A stretch of DNA of 64,000 nt from Sisyra terminalis. Its lineage: Eukaryota; Arthropoda; Insecta; Neuroptera; Sisyridae. Of this stretch, positions 37,904-51,423 are shown in pieces. Made by a program: the position numbers and the translations under genes. Under the pieces are notes generated by a model, which saw only the letters and a program-made list of their open reading frames with translations, made no database searches and was not told where the DNA came from. The stretch lies in assembly GCA_958496175.1 (NCBI GenBank), contig OY292276.1:13348001-13412000 (forward strand), written 5' to 3'. How positions within the stretch are numbered: position 1 is the first letter of the stretch; the number at the start of each line of letters is the position of its first letter.

Positions 37904-38415
37904 GAATATATGAAGATATAAGTGCTACTTAAGTTTAGTTTAATTTTGCCACAATCTCAATTTTTATTTCAATTCTTGTGATGTTTACGTATTGATTTGG
38001 TACGTAATTTTAATTCATTGGTGTGTATTCCTAGTCTTTTATTTTTGTATTTAAAATATTCTTTATGTATTATGCACTTTTCTTATAAAGAAAAAAAACT
38101 GGTTTTAACTTTAATTTTATCATACAGTACACAGTTTGCTCATAGATATATGGAATTATACAATCCGGTGACCACAAATTTAATATTTGGAAGTTTAAAA
38201 ATACAGGCACATTCTTAGCAAAATAGTTATAATACACATTTAATGCATCGCTATTTTTTCAAAATCTTAATAATCTTAGTCACTGTATGATATCATTAAT
38301 ATTACTCTTATGCTTGGCGAATAAGTGTTAACCTTTGAGCACTCCATGTATTGTATGCTATTAGGGTTTTAACTATACCAAATGTTTATTTTTATAATTT
38401 GATGTGTTTGTGTAA

Positions 38416-38421
38416 AATAAA
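38416..38421 (+). terminator. poly(A) signal for GBA2
   Basis: AATAAA about 510 bases after the GBA2 stop codon, the first convincing signal on the plus strand. It lies only six bases from the minus-strand signal of the converging gene. Confidence 0.5.
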
Positions 38422-38427
38422 TACGCA

Positions 38428-38433
38428 TTTATT
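38428..38433 (-). terminator. poly(A) signal for the Gly/Leu-repeat gene
   Basis: TTTATT on the plus strand is AATAAA on the minus strand, 85 bases past the stop at 38518. Cleavage 10-30 bases beyond it would make the two converging mRNAs overlap at their ends. Confidence 0.5.
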
Positions 38434-38517
38434 TATTTATATACATAAAATAAATAGATATTTTAAATAATTAAATACAATAAAATAATTTATAAATTAA
38501 ATACAATAAATAACTTA

Positions 38518-40628
38518 TCAGTTAAAGTAATACTCCTTGCGTCGATCAGTATTGATCTGTTGCGGATGGTTATCATAATATCTTGGTCTGATATTTTCAT
38601 TCGGGTGAATTAAGTTATTTGAGATTGGTGAATCACAATCGGCGCCGTTTGTTGGAATTTGTGTTTCAGGTGTGTCGATTTCCTTGGGAGTGGTTTCGAC
38701 GATTTTATATTTTCTACGGCGATATTTACGTTTGGGTTTTGATTGTTCTGAAAATTGGTTGATTTGAGATAAACAGCTACAACTATCTTCGCAGGAACAG
38801 TTTGGAATAGGCAACGGGGCAGTGCTCGGGATTGATGTGATTTGATTGTCATCGTTATTACATGCATTTTGTTCTAAACGCTTTAGATATTGCCGCATTG
38901 CTCCACCGCAATGGTTAATAATTTGCTTTAGATATAACTTCTTACCTAAAAGTTGAGCACTTTCTTCGGAAATATTTTCAAATCCATTCAATGAATTGAT
39001 GGATTCTGGCTTAATCGCTTCGTTTTGAGATTGTTGGCTTTGAACATTCAAAATTTGACTTTCGTGTTGCCGTTCGCTGTACAAATCGTCTTTCTTTATA
39101 GCATTTGAAATTGTTCTATATTGAGCGTGTGGAATTTGTCTTCGTACATTGTTTGATTCAGCTTCGTCGTTGGAAACACTAGCTGATAATTCACTTGATG
39201 CGGAACTCAAATCTTGGGGTAGTTGTTGAACTGGCAATTGTTCATTAGTATGTCCTGTTGAAATGCAAGTCATTAAAACACTTATATCACGATATTTCAC
39301 TTAATATACTTACGTCTTAAGAGGCCTCCTAAAAGACCACCAACTAGTGGTAGATTACCGGTTACTCCTTTCACTGATCCCAATAAACCGTTCACTGTAC
39401 CTCCTAAAAGACCACCTAATGCACCACCACCAACATTATTTAAAACTCCTCCAATTAAACCATTACCAACTGCATCAGATGCCAAAATTCCTTCTCCATT
39501 TTCATTATTATTGTTAATTTCAATTCCATTAAGTATGCCTCCACCGATTCCTCCAAGTCCTTCAGAGCCTCCTCCGCTTAACAAACCACCTACTCCTCCT
39601 AAAGTTCCACCACCTCCTCCCAAAAGTTTTCCTAATCCAGGTAATAGCCCATTTCCTTTTCCATCAAGTAAGCCTCCTACACCTCCTAAAACACCACCTC
39701 CTCGACCACCAAGTAACGTGCCTAGGCCTCCAAGTAATCCACCTTGTCCTAAACCTCCATATCCATATCCTCCACCTCCTCCAAGTAGTCCACCAAGTCC
39801 ACCTAAGAGGCCACCTTGACCACTGGCTAAGCCACCTCGTCCTCCCAATAAGCCTCCTAATCCTCCCAATAATCCTCCTTGTCCTAGTCCTCCTCCTGAT
39901 CCCCCAAGAAGACCACCTAAACCTCCAAGAAGGCCACCGTTTGCTCCACTTTGTCCTCCTAATAGCCCTCCTAGACCTCCGAGTAAACCACCTCCTTTTC
40001 CACCTCCTAACAGTCCACCTAATCCTCCCAATAAACCTCCTTGTCCTGCTCCTCCACCTCCACCCAAAAGTCCTCCTAGTCCTCCTAATAAGCCTCCACT
40101 CCCTCCTTGTCCTCCCAACAAACCACCAAGTCCTCCTAATAAACCACCACCTTCCGAATTGAGATGATCAAGAGAGAGCACAAGTAAATCTGAACTTCCG
40201 CCACAAACTTCAATTAATTGACTTATGAGACACAACAATTCTGGGTTCTGCAATAAATGGTGAGCGTATAGTTGTGGGTTGATGGAAGTTTGAAGAGGCA
40301 GCTTTAAGATGATTTCTCCTTGCGAATTACACGAGCCACAATTTTGGTTGCCTCCAATAATAGGTGATCCGTACGAGGTTTGGGACGTTAGTAAAGTGAG
40401 AAGTAGTTGAAGTCGAAGCATCAATTGGGAGGTTTCTGAAGAAATTTGAACGTTTTGTTCTTGCGACTGTTCGAGAATTTGTCTTGAAGCTCGATCGTTT
40501 AGTTTCCCATATGCGTTTTGTTGGTTGTTTTCAAAACTTTCTTCGGATGAATAAGATGATGGTGCCGTAAAACATTGTGCAATCAAGCATACAACAAATG
40601 TTAAAACGATACCCTGGTTTTGGGCCAT
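38518..40628 (-). CDS. secreted Gly/Leu-repeat protein, unrecognised
   Basis: Two coding exons, 40628-39314 and 39254-38518, join in frame across a 59-base intron (AAGAC|GTAAGT, TTTCAACAG) to give 683 residues. The start is MAQNQGIVLTFVVCLIAQC, a clear signal peptide ending near FTAPSS. Next comes a Ser/Gln-rich segment, then a leucine-rich part with Cys (GNQNCGSCNSQ, ICLIS-like QLIEVCGG), then about 15 imperfect repeats of GGLLGGLGGLLGG (roughly residues 160-340). After the splice a polar tail has NCSCEDSCSCLS and a strongly basic KPKRKYRRRKYK. The composition suggests a structural secreted protein such as cuticle, silk, glue or eggshell, but I recognise no family. The plus-strand proline-rich frame here is its shadow. 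Repeat codon use favours GGA/GGT. Confidence 0.9.
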
Positions 40629-40695
40629 CGTTGCTAAAACAAGAAAATTGTATTTTAAATATGATAATTCAACAATGAAGTATTGTTGTACTTAC

Positions 40696-40749
40696 AAGTT
40701 TAATAAATAAATTACTGTAAAGGTTGTAAGCAAGAGCAAAGTGCTAAGT
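40696..40749 (-). other. 5'UTR exon of the Gly/Leu-repeat gene
   Basis: It runs from a probable start at A40749 to the donor CTT|GTAAGT at 40695. It is spliced over 62 bases to TTTTAG|CAACG at 40633, five bases before the ATG. Confidence 0.55.
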
Positions 40750-40781
40750 GATTTAAAACTGGGGAAGATTCGGCTTTTAAA
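40745..40781 (-). promoter_or_regulatory. core promoter: TATA-like box and initiator
   Basis: On the minus strand TTTAAAAG (40781-40774) lies 32 bases before the A of TCACTTA (40749), close to the arthropod initiator TCAKTY. The spacing is right for a TATA promoter, and the 5'UTR exon follows directly. Confidence 0.5.
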
Positions 40782-43180
40782 CATTTTCCGAATTTTGTTA
40801 TTGTTTTTTTGTTGGTAATTTCTTTGATAAATATTTTCGCTGGTTTACAATGGAAAAGAATATATAGTGGAAGAAAAAAAACGATGCGTTAGCACATTTT
40901 TCAAATAAACACGGAAGCCGGTAATAGAGTCGCTATCGTGCTTGTCGCTTCACGATTAGAGTTATTTCCTCTTTGCCTGAGAATGAAGGAAATGAAGAGA
41001 TGAAAATATAAAAAAATATAAATAAATAAAATAAAATACGCAAATTTTATATTGAGATCAGATTCTTTTAATACCTATCTATAATTTTTCTATGGTACTT
41101 CATATGCAAAAGTAAATTATCATATTCAAGAATTCTCTTTAAAAGTTAACAAAATTTTTAGTTTTGAACCTAACGTGAATTTGATTTCAAAGTACCATGT
41201 TCTTATTTTTATATTATGGTGAAAATCAAAGATTTGGTTCAATAATAGTTGGATATTGTATATCGCAAAGATAAACATATAAGTGTAAATACGACACAAT
41301 TTGAATCTTACCTTTATTTTTTTTTAAATATTAACAAAACTTCCTATTCAAAAAAAAGTAGTAGAGCATTCGGTTTTTTACTACTAAAAACCCTAAAAGT
41401 ATTAAACATAGAATATTTTCCTTTCCAAGATAATTAAAAAAAAAACTAACAATTTTCATTCTTCAAAATCGAAATTAAGCCCAACCTATCTTTGTGTTTT
41501 TTGAACCACTATTAACAAATTTAAAATAATTTTATTCTAAACAGAATGGCCATTAATTAAAGAGAGTATTGAGATAGATACTGTATCAGAATACAAAGCT
41601 CCTAAATAGCTATAAAAATATATTCTTTAAAATTTTTCCGCCAGTATGTTTAATTCACCATTCGCTTCATAGACGAAATCTTATTCTGGATTTGTATTGT
41701 ATTATTAGAAATGCCAAACTAATTATTTCTATATTATCCTAAATATACCAATCCTAAATATGTGTTAACCATAGTGTTAAATAAAACCCATGACCCAAAT
41801 AAATCAGTTCCTTACCTCAGACAAGAACCCAAACAAAGTTATACTTCTTTTGTATGGAAAAATTCAAAAAAACTAAATACATCTTTGGTTTTTAATAATT
41901 CGCTAGCTGAACCCACCTGACTTTATCCTGCCAGTCTATATATAATGGCTGGAAATAAATTACTTGGATTAAAAAATATGTTCTTGGAACATTAAAAACC
42001 CCTTAGCAACTGCAGCATCACTTACTGTACCTTTTATAACTTACCTTCAAGATATACATTTTTCAGTTTTGAGAATATTTGAGAAGTTTTGAGAATATTT
42101 GCTATATCTCTAAAAATGACTTCACGATCGTAATAATGAAGTATAAGCAGTTAGTGGCTATTATATTGATCGTTGAAAATATCGCTTTTCGCGGTGGCAG
42201 TTATTTTACTAACGCAAGAAATAGATAAAAACATTCACAGATAAAAATGTTAACATTTTAACTCAATTTAGTACGGAGAATTTGAGATACATAACTTTAA
42301 TGGTGGCCCATGGAGTTAGGATGCATTTTAGAAACAGCCCGCAATATCATTTGGGTTGGCCACTCCTGATTTAAAATATTCTGATTTTTTGATATCTTAA
42401 AATAGAACACATATATTCAATTAGAAGGTTTAATGAATATCCAATTAATGAGGGGATTCATTAATTTATTTTAATCGGCCTTTTTCGGAATAGTACTTTT
42501 ATTATTATTAATTAAACGTAAATACTAAGTAGGTACCCTTCTTTCGGAAGAAAAATTAGTTAAACTTACTTAAAAAGTTTCTATCAAATCAAGAAAGCTA
42601 TCTTTAAGTTAGAACCAAAAGTAAAACGAAAATAAAATATTGGTAAAACTATTTAGATTAGACTTCTTTATGACCTTTATACTTTCTTTTTGGCGAAACA
42701 CTAAGGTGTACCTGAAAACAAAATATTGTCGAAATCAATAAACCTGTTCTTGTACCGTAAGATAGAATTCAGGTAGAAAAATATTTATGTTCAATTTAAC
42801 AACCTTTGTATCATAATGATCAATATTGTGAGCAAAACCGGCTTAATTCCTATCTGGTGTGAAATTGCAAAAATTCTACTCTCAGCGGGTGGTATGAAAT
42901 AATTTAATAATATTTGAAGGCCAAAATGTATTTATGAATGCAGATTCAAAGGTATCATTTATGGATTCGGAAACAGTTGTAAATGTAATTATAATTATCA
43001 ACAAATAATAAATACCTCAAACTGATTCCAAATTCCTGAACGACATATTTAAACCTCTCATTCTCTCATTTACCTTTTAGACTTCAAGCTTTTACTATGT
43101 TACTTTCTTTTACTATGTTATTTTATTTCACCAGTTGAAAGTTCGGTAATTTATATTTCATACTAGCTTACAGTTAAATT
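40782..43180. other. intergenic, possible hAT debris
   Basis: AT-rich, with no gene supported. At 42300-42370 GTGGCCCATGG and AGCCCGCAATATCATTTGGG resemble the subterminal sequence of GGGCCGC-type hAT elements, but I cannot define ends. Confidence 0.45.
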
Positions 43181-43249
43181 GGTTTCGGCCTTAATGTGTG
43201 GAGCCTATACTGGCAAAAGCCATAACAAAAATGAAAAATACTTCAATTT

Positions 43250-43795
43250 TCATTTTATCCCTTACAAGCTGATGCTCCCAACTTCGTCTGCGTGACGCCT
43301 ATTACGATATTATTTGCTTTTAAAATTTGCATTTTTAAGATCAATAAGTCACACAAATAAAATATTTCTTATAAAGTAAAATAAATCGTACACAAATTTA
43401 CACGTACTGCGTTGTAATACATAACAAATGCAGAATAAAATATCAAAATGACGCGCCCTTATAACACTCACCCAATATATGAATTAATAAAATAAAATAA
43501 TTATTTTCACACATAAATTCAATAAATAAGAATGTCAAAATTAAACGGTTACAATGCGTTTTTTAAAACAAATCACAACCATCAATGATTACAAATAATA
43601 TATTGGCAAGGGTGTGTAAACATTGCAGAAGATGCCGAGGGACACCCTAATCTTCTAGAGGTATAAAATATACATTACGTCCGATTCTCAAGCCTACTGA
43701 ATATACATAAAAAATTTCATGAAAATCGGTTCAGTCACTTTGGAGGAGTTTGATTACAACCACCGTGACACGAGATTTTTATATATAAGAAGATT
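43250..43795 (+). mobile_element. LINE/SINE-type interspersed repeat
   Basis: It begins with a CTTCGTCTGCGTGACG segment and ends with AATTTCATGAAAATCGGTTC and TTTGGAGGAGTTTGA, then GTGACACGAGA and TATATAAGAAGA. This tail is widespread at the 3' ends of RTE-like LINEs and their SINE partners in insects. No reverse transcriptase is present. The 5' limit is uncertain. Confidence 0.5.
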
Positions 43796-44521
43796 TATTC
43801 TTTTAGTATTACAATTACCAATTAGTTTGTATAATTTGTCGAATTCTTTGCCTGGAAAACAGAATTAAATTCTGGAAATAGCTTACTGAAATCCTATACT
43901 GATATCCTATACCGATTAATATAAACCGAAAATCGGGACTTAAGTAAGGAAGTAAGTGGTTTATAAAAGGAATAGTATAATCTAGTATGAGGAAGGTTAA
44001 AGAAAATCAAACTAATTGGTATAATCATGAAATTAAAACGTGGAAAGAATTGATGAAGAATACGAAGGTTTTTTAAGAAACTCTTAAGCCTGCACATATT
44101 AATATTAAACTTATATTGGTATATGGGGTAAAATATCGTGTATATGGTAAAATTATGTTTGCTTTTTCTTTATACCAAAAAAAGAATAAGAGATTAAAAG
44201 GGAAAAATTTTAGGCAAAAAGTATAACGACTCATAATGTGATTTCAAACTTTATAAATAAAATTTTAGAAATGCACAATTTGTATCAAAATATGTTCATA
44301 TTTCACTGATGAAAAAAATATATAAAATAAATACAATATATTTCTTCGAAGTCTATTAAAAAAAGTATTGGGGTAAGGTGATAAGAAGAAAAACTAATTA
44401 AATAGCCAAGGAAACCTTAAAAGTAGAGGGTGAATTGAAATCATAAAATTTCTGGAAAGAAAATTCTAATCTAATTTCCCAGAACCTAGAATGGCTTTTG
44501 AAAAAAAGAAAAAAATGTGTA

Positions 44522-45197
44522 CAGAGGTTATTGTTACAAAATTGTTAGACTCAAGAGAAAAAAAAAAAACATATTTTTGTTTTTAAATGTCATAAATTTA
44601 AAAATTACAATAATTTCACTCATCTAATATTTTATGTGGTACCCTTTATTGTTTATAATTTATTTTTCTCATCCTGGCATACTCTATACTATTTTTTTAA
44701 TTTATATTTTATTATGATGCCAAATCTTAATGAGTTCGGCTTTAATCTTAATCTTAATCTAAAATCTTAAATCTAAATCTTAATCAGACCCACCCGTGCT
44801 GTAATAGCTTATTTTTTTATGTTTTTTCTTCACAATGGCCCAAAAATTTTCTATGGGATTAGCATCAGGACTATTTCCTAGCCACGAAGGCACATTTATG
44901 TTAGAACTTTTGAGGAAATCCATAATTTTCTTGGCCTTATGGCAAGGAGCTCTATCCTGCATTAAGATAATTTTCTTCCGGAAACCACTTTTTAGTTTGA
45001 GGCAATAACCTCGTTTCCAAGACTTGTATATATTGGGCTTGCCTCATAGTACCTTCAACAATGTATATTCTACCGGTACCCTTTGCTGATATGCAGTTCC
45101 AAACCATAATTGATGTTGAATGTCTTACAGTCTAGGCGATACATTCCTGGAAGAAAGTAAAAATCTTCTTTTGACTCTAATAATTTTCACACCACTG
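44522..45197 (-). mobile_element. Tc1-like element, second shortened copy
   Basis: A 676-base element with ends CAGAGGTTATTGTTACAAAA and TTTTCACACCACTG and TA at both flanks (44520-44521, 45198-45199). The minus strand keeps an open C-terminal transposase piece (44962-44780) with QDRAPCHKAKKIMDFLK and NSPDANPIENFWAIVK, including the Asn-Pro-Ile-Glu block near the third catalytic acid of Tc1 transposases. It is collinear with 9088-9704, so both derive from the same deleted master. TIR divergence is higher here. Confidence 0.85.
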
Positions 45198-45199
45198 TA

Positions 45200-46188
45200 C
45201 AATAAAAAGTTTTTAAAAAAACTATTGTATTTTTGCTATAACTAGTTTTTACATTTATTTGAACTGAAGCATAAGAAAAGCTTTTTTTTCTATTGTCTTG
45301 GTTGAAAGTGATATCGATCAAAGAACATCCCTTGTATCTTACAGAATAAAATATTTTTATTGAAATTATATAGAATTATATAGAAATTTGTCAATTCCAA
45401 TTGAAAAAAATACATAGGTATTGATTTTTTCAAAGCTGCAAGAGAATAAAAAAAGATAAAATTAAAATTTTCCCCGTGAATATTTCCCAGTTAAAATGCA
45501 ATGACGTAATATTTATTTAGGTAAACTTCTAAAGGATGGAAGATAGCTAAACGTTGGCATCGTGTTTGTCGTTGATAAAAAACCGGAAATTGTGTAATGT
45601 GGAGCTTTAATAGTGCATTTGTTACTATCTAATCAATTAATGGGGGGTGGCAGGAATGGGGATGACGAGCCCTGCTGGATTCAACGTGTGCAAGATAGAC
45701 GTATCGGGACGCTTAGATATAGGTAAGCGATGGGTTTTTATCAGGGAAACCCTATTTCTGTACGTTACCACGACTACCCCAGGTAATGTAGATTTGAGCT
45801 TTACGTCGGAGCTTTGTGAGTATATGCGCTTTGGCTATGTTCGTGCTACCACCTGTTAATTATGTGGGTGGGTTGTGCGTTGCGTTAGGCGCCAGGCAGC
45901 ATCCATTCAGACAGAGATGAGATGTAAAATCGATAGCGCCGGTTAGCAGCGAACAAGCGAACCGAAGCTCACCACATTCACAGTACATAGCTCCTCATCA
46001 TTGTAGTTTCAGCTCCGTTTATTTGTAGTGTACAATACTTTTATTATTATTATTGTTCCATGTATAAATTGTGACGTAGTTGCTGTTGTTATAACTGACG
46101 CTATCGCTAAATATAGTTTATTTTCACGAAACAGCAAAGGAGAATTTATTTGGTTTCTAGACGATAATGCAAGTTGTTTAGGAACGTT
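45200..46188 (+). promoter_or_regulatory. upstream region and 5'UTR of the fucosyltransferase gene
   Basis: GC rises from about 45540 onward. The open frame at 45647-45859 has no ATG start and no family, so I read the patch as a promoter/5'UTR-like GC island. Two tiny upstream open frames start at 46060 (ATGTATAAATTGTGA) and 46167 (ATGCAAGTTGTTTAG). They could damp translation if the transcript includes them. Confidence 0.4.
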
Positions 46189-47193
46189 ATGCCAAACGCG
46201 ACAAATCATTTACTTATTCTTGCTACATTGCTCACCGTCTGTGTCGTTACTTTTGTTCATGTGTTTTTATTTCCGATCTATGAAGTTACGCCGCGTATAA
46301 CAAAGAAAAGCCTCATTTCGGACTATGCTCCAGCTTTGTGTCGCGAAAAGCTACCCTACGTTAAAACGCGGGCCAAAAGCCGGAAATACCAGTGTCCGCG
46401 TGATGGAATCGTTACAGTTTACCAAGGCGGCCGTCTTGGCAATCAGATGTTCGAATATGCCGGAGTATGGGCCGTGGCTCGAAGAACTGGACTTGATCCG
46501 TACGTTCCAGGATGCATTCGTCGACGGCTCGACAAAGTGTTCGAAAGCCTTTCCGTACCAGTTTTGGAGATAATATCACACTGTCCAATGCATTGGGGCT
46601 CGTTAGTTCGATCACTCGATGCATGGAACTTCACTAACCAGAGTATTTTACTGTACCGTTATTATCAAGATTTAGAAGTAATCATTCCATGGGTCCAAGA
46701 TATTCGACAGGAGTTTACGATCAAGCGGAAATTTGTTGATGCGGCCGAGCGGGAATTGCGCCGTGCGGCTCGTCAGGTGTGTCCTGATAAGGAGCACACG
46801 TACATAGGAGTGCATGTTAGGCGAACCGATTACAAGGCACACCTGTGGCGGTATCAACACACACTTGTAGGTCCTAAATATTTTTATACGGCGATGCGAT
46901 ATTTTGAAAGAAAATATAAGTCTGTGATTTTTATGGTCGTAAGTGATGATCCAGATTGGTGCAGCAAACATTTATCGAAAAGCCACAACGTATTCATTGT
47001 CAGCAAACCAGGAGTTAGCTCGGCTGAGCAGGATTTGGCCGTGATGGCTGCGTGTAATCATTCAATCATTGATTACGGAACATATGGGGTGTGGGGAGCT
47101 ATTTTGGCCGGTGGTGAAACAATTGTACACAACATTAGTGGTTGGGCTTCGACAAAAGCTGGCGAACTACTGCCCTATTGGCACCTACTGTAA
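46189..47193 (+). CDS. alpha-1,2-fucosyltransferase-like (GT11)
   Basis: A predicted Golgi type II glycosyltransferase that moves fucose from GDP-fucose onto the 2-position of galactose-type acceptors. It is 334 residues from the ATG at 46189; an earlier in-frame TTG is not a plausible start. Residues 8-28 form the signal-anchor membrane segment. Family motifs follow: VYQGGRLGNQMFEYAG near 80-95, the GDP-fucose-binding IGVHVRRTDYKAHLW near 211-225, and VFIVSKPGVSSAEQDLAVMA plus CNHSIIDYGTYGVWGA near the end, matching FUT1/FUT2 blocks. N-glycosylation sites include NFT, NQS and NIS. It is intronless, like the coding exon of vertebrate FUT1/2. Its GC content is well above its neighbours. The acceptor is not predictable. 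Drosophila, as I recall, lacks GT11. Confidence 0.92.
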   Translation: MPNATNHLLILATLLTVCVVTFVHVFLFPIYEVTPRITKKSLISDYAPALCREKLPYVKTRAKSRKYQCPRDGIVTVYQGGRLGNQMFEYAGVWAVARRTGLDPYVPGCIRRRLDKVFESLSVPVLEIISHCPMHWGSLVRSLDAWNFTNQSILLYRYYQDLEVIIPWVQDIRQEFTIKRKFVDAAERELRRAARQVCPDKEHTYIGVHVRRTDYKAHLWRYQHTLVGPKYFYTAMRYFERKYKSVIFMVVSDDPDWCSKHLSKSHNVFIVSKPGVSSAEQDLAVMAACNHSIIDYGTYGVWGAILAGGETIVHNISGWASTKAGELLPYWHLL

Positions 47194-50100
47194 GGCAAAT
47201 GATACGAGACGTACATATATCTAATACTCTAAGTTTATGTGGATTTAATGGCGTAGTTATACATAATATATTCATGGAGTATACACTTAGGTCTGTGCCA
47301 GTAACTCTAACAATGTACAACACTTAACCATCACCTCTATGCAACTGTGATCTTGAATTCAGTGGTGAAAGTTTTCTCATCTTTGGTATGTCACCCTTAA
47401 GTTTCTCTCTCATTATTCTAATCAACTACTTTGAGCTTTTCTTGCAATTAAAACCCAAATTTGGATTTCATATGTACAAATTAACAACTTTTACACCCTC
47501 CCTTTTAACTATCAAATCGATATTAGAGAATAACTTTTTAATTAAATTTTTAACAATATTGCAAGAAAATCTCAATTTAATATGTGAAATCTAACACAAG
47601 TACCTAACCCTTCATTATATCAAGAAAAAAATGTTCTGAAATTTTAAAAAAAAAATGTTATACATAAGCTATATACTTAATGGTATAATTTTCACCGGAA
47701 AATATGTTGTTTTTTTTTCAATGAAATATTCATATTTGTAAATGAGTACAATTTTTTTAGTATTCAGAGCATTTCCTCCGACAATGAGTTATTTTGGAAT
47801 ATGTATGTATGTAAACGAGTAATTTCCGTCGTTACGAAATAATTAATTTCTAATTAAAGAGGCACTAAGTTCTCTTAATTAAACCGTTCGAAACTTAATT
47901 GCGTCTATATTTAGAAATTAATAGAATTCAGTCATTTCTTGGGGGAGTTAAACGAGCATAAATTACCTTAGTTGCCGCTTACACGGTTGGTAAGTGTTAA
48001 TTTTTTTTAATTATGTTTTATTTGTGGGGAAAAAAGTTTTAATGGAAAAATTTCAATTTCAAATAGATTAAAAACCCAAAGCTATAATTGTACTTCTTGT
48101 TTTTAAAATTTCTTTCTGTATTTTTAATTTGTTTAACAAGGTAAAACGTTTCAGTACCGCTAGAGCTTTAATAGCTTTATGGGTGTTTTGGGTAAAATTA
48201 AATTTTTGATTTTTTTGTGATTTGGGTACTGAAAAGCTCAAATATTTCTACCAAATTTATCTGATATCGAATATAAATATCTAAGGAAAATTTTTATCGT
48301 AGATTTTCCCTCAAAATACTTTAAACTCTTATGGTATATTTTTCCGATAATAAGCTTGAAAAACAAACCATTTCTTTAACATTTTGAAACAAAAAGATTT
48401 TTGAGATGATTTCCTCGGCCTTATTGATACTGCTTTCAAATTACAAGCGATAAAGATTATAAAGAATTAATTAATTGTAGTTTTCTTTTTGATAATTGTA
48501 AACGAAAGCTATGAGAGCTTTTTGGGAGTGAATATTAAATCTAGCGTTCAAAATTAGTAAAAAAATCATTTGTAGTTAATTGCAGGAAGGGTTTTTTTGG
48601 GTTTTTATTAGCAGAGTTATTTTAACCAATAGCTGTTAATTATTGGTAACCATATTAGTTTATAAAAATTGAAATAATTAATCAATTTCTTTGCAAAATT
48701 AAAATTTATACAAGTCAAAAACTTTAAATAATATCGTCTTCGTTTAAAGTAAGAAGTTCTTGAATTTCCAACTATTATATGGTGAAAATTGATTTTCTTT
48801 TTTCATTAAAATCAACTATGAATTGTTTTGATCAATTAAGCGTAAATGATGTGGGAAATGGTTGAGTTTAAAGTTTCGAGAGAGGAAATTGAAAACAATG
48901 TCCATGGAACCGTTTAAAGCTTTAGTTAATTGAACAAACATAACGTTAACATATCCGTTGTAGAGATCCAAAAAACATTAAGAGTACTTTTCATGAGGTT
49001 GTGGATTAGGAAAATAAAAAAAAAAAAACGGAAAATTCGAGCAATCTAGGTGAACTTGTTCATTTATTATTTATGTACAACGAAAGTTTGAAAATATATC
49101 CGTTAATGAAAATTGAATCTCAAGTGTTAAAATTTAACAAAGATTTATGTTTTTATAAGGAGTTTTTAAAAGGTTATACAATCGTATGTGCCAAGGCTGA
49201 AAATATTCCAACTACTAAACTTTGAAAAATTTAGCTACTCTATTGCACTTTTAAAATTTCTTCATAATAATGAAGTTGGATTTGATCAAATAATCTGGCT
49301 TTGATATGCACGATTTTTTTAATTTAAAGAAAAAAATTATTAGAAAACCAAAAGTTTTTCTTAAATTATAACATTTGGTAAATTTTTATTATCGGTAGGG
49401 TTGTTTTCTGAGTGTTTTGTCTCCTTAAAGCCGGCAATAAACTTAAAAATGCACAAGTTTTCTAGTTTTGCTTAAATTCAATGTATTTTTCTTTATTTCT
49501 GGAATTTCTACCCTTTGCAAAGTAACCCCCAATTTTATTTGGCTCTTAAATAGAGATATTTTAAAAGCATTCATGTTTACCTACAACTTCAAACGGTTCT
49601 TTGAACAGTAAAATTTAATTTATTCCCATAACTATGAATTCATCCATTTATTATACCATGTATATTGATAAAAAAGGATCAAAATTAAATGAACTTTTCA
49701 AATACCAAGGATGGTTCAATATTTTGATTTTTGTTTTGCGAAATTTTCTTAATTATATAGAATGGAAAATTCTTACATAACAATAAAGTTTAGGCGACAA
49801 CTAAAGTATTCAAAAAATCGAAAACTAATTTTTTTGCTTTTCACAAGATTGGAACCAACATGATGCCAATTTTTATTAATATTATCTCTAATTCTTACTT
49901 TTTGTTATTGGAAGAAATATAATTAATTTTAGATTGTATTGAATGAATTTAAAAATATTTGTAATGGAATTAAGTTTGAGTATTTGGAAATCAGAAAAAG
50001 AACAGTTTATGAGAGCTTTAAATAATAAACTGTAAAAATAGGATCAGATTATCCTGATGGTCCTTTTATTATGTTTTAACGCATTAGTGATATCAATTTT

Positions 50101-51276
50101 CTTAAAAACGATGCAATTAGCCTCCAAAATCTAAACGCATTACAACAATATGCAAAACATACAAAACTATTTTAAGACGGAAATTATTCGTAAACCACTA
50201 AGAAATGAAAAATAAACAATATACTTTTGACCATTTCCTATCTGTTAAAATTCCATTTAGTTTTTCCACAAAAATAAAATACGACTTAAGTATAGTTTAT
50301 AAATATCATAAAATTACATAATTTACTTGTTTGAATGCATTTGCAATTCTAAAACAATTCCGTGTTTTACATTGAATAAAACAAATATTATGTTGTCACA
50401 TTAATTATAAGAATTTTGAAAGAAAAAAAAATATATATAAGTAAATATATATTATTATAATTGTCGCGTCGCTGAAATTTCTCTTATATTTAAAAAGAAA
50501 CGTGGAGAGTTTGTTAAAAATTTTATTAGTGAAAATCTCTTATCTTTGACTTACTATGTGCCTAATTGGAAAAACTTTAACTTTCAAAATTGAATAGAAA
50601 AAATATATATTTTAGTTAGAGATTTAAAAAGAAAATTGTGGAAATGTCTTTCATTTCAATTTCGAAAGCAGATAGTAAAAGCTTGATAGATGAAATTCAG
50701 TGTTATTTGACTGATAAATATTTTGAAACATTAAAAAGTATTTATAGATTGTTGTTGAAACATTATTTTCTAAATCTAATGAAAATTCATTGAATTGTTT
50801 TCAATTTTCACTTTATTACCTTTTGATTTAAGGAAAAACGTTAAAGTCACGTCATAATATTTTAAACCAACTGTTGAATTTTGAGAATTTCAGCCAACTT
50901 TTACCACTGTTTGAAATCGTTTACACTTTCTATGTGCCAAATTTTCATGTCTATAATGTACGTGTGACCTGATCTATATATATATAAATATATTATATAT
51001 TATATTTAATGAAAAAAAAAATTATATGTCTATTTTATATCAAAATTTCTACTGTGATAATTTTTGAAAGATAAATTCAATCATTTTCTGGAATATAATC
51101 TATATAAAACGTAAGAGTAATATAAAAATATAATTTATTATCAATATATTATATAAATGTATAACTGTATAAAACTTATAGCAAAATTGTATTATTTATA
51201 AATACTTATATTGTATGTTATTAATGTATATCTTATGTAATATTTAACAATATATGTATGTGACATTAAAGTGTAG
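47194..51276. other. intergenic, no gene seen
   Basis: About 4 kb of AT-rich DNA with no supported open frame. A TATA-dinucleotide run lies near 50975-51000. Plus-strand AATAAA signals near 51280 could end a long fucosyltransferase 3'UTR, which is speculation. Confidence 0.5.
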
Positions 51277-51423
51277 TCAAATAAAAAGAAATATAATAAA
51301 GTAAAAGATTTTCGTTGTCTTTAAATTTTCCTCCAATGTTATCTCTTGTTTGTATGTAGGGAGTTTTGGTTGAGAAAAGCGCATTGAACTTTGCAGACAG
51401 GGTCGTCCATTACTTTGGTCCAA
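51277..51423 (-). CDS. possible last exon of the peroxidase gene
   Basis: CTTTCAG at 51429-51424 is followed by a 48-codon frame ending in TGA at 51279-51277. The frame is compatible with the donor at 51888 and has one cysteine early (GRPCLQSS), which could complete the C-terminal Cys-rich module. An alternative frame of the same stretch (DPVCKVQCAFL) looks more Cys-rich but does not fit the phase. Tentative. Confidence 0.25.
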   Translation of the reverse strand: MDQSNGRPCLQSSMRFSQPKLPTYKQEITLEENLKTTKIFYFIIFLFI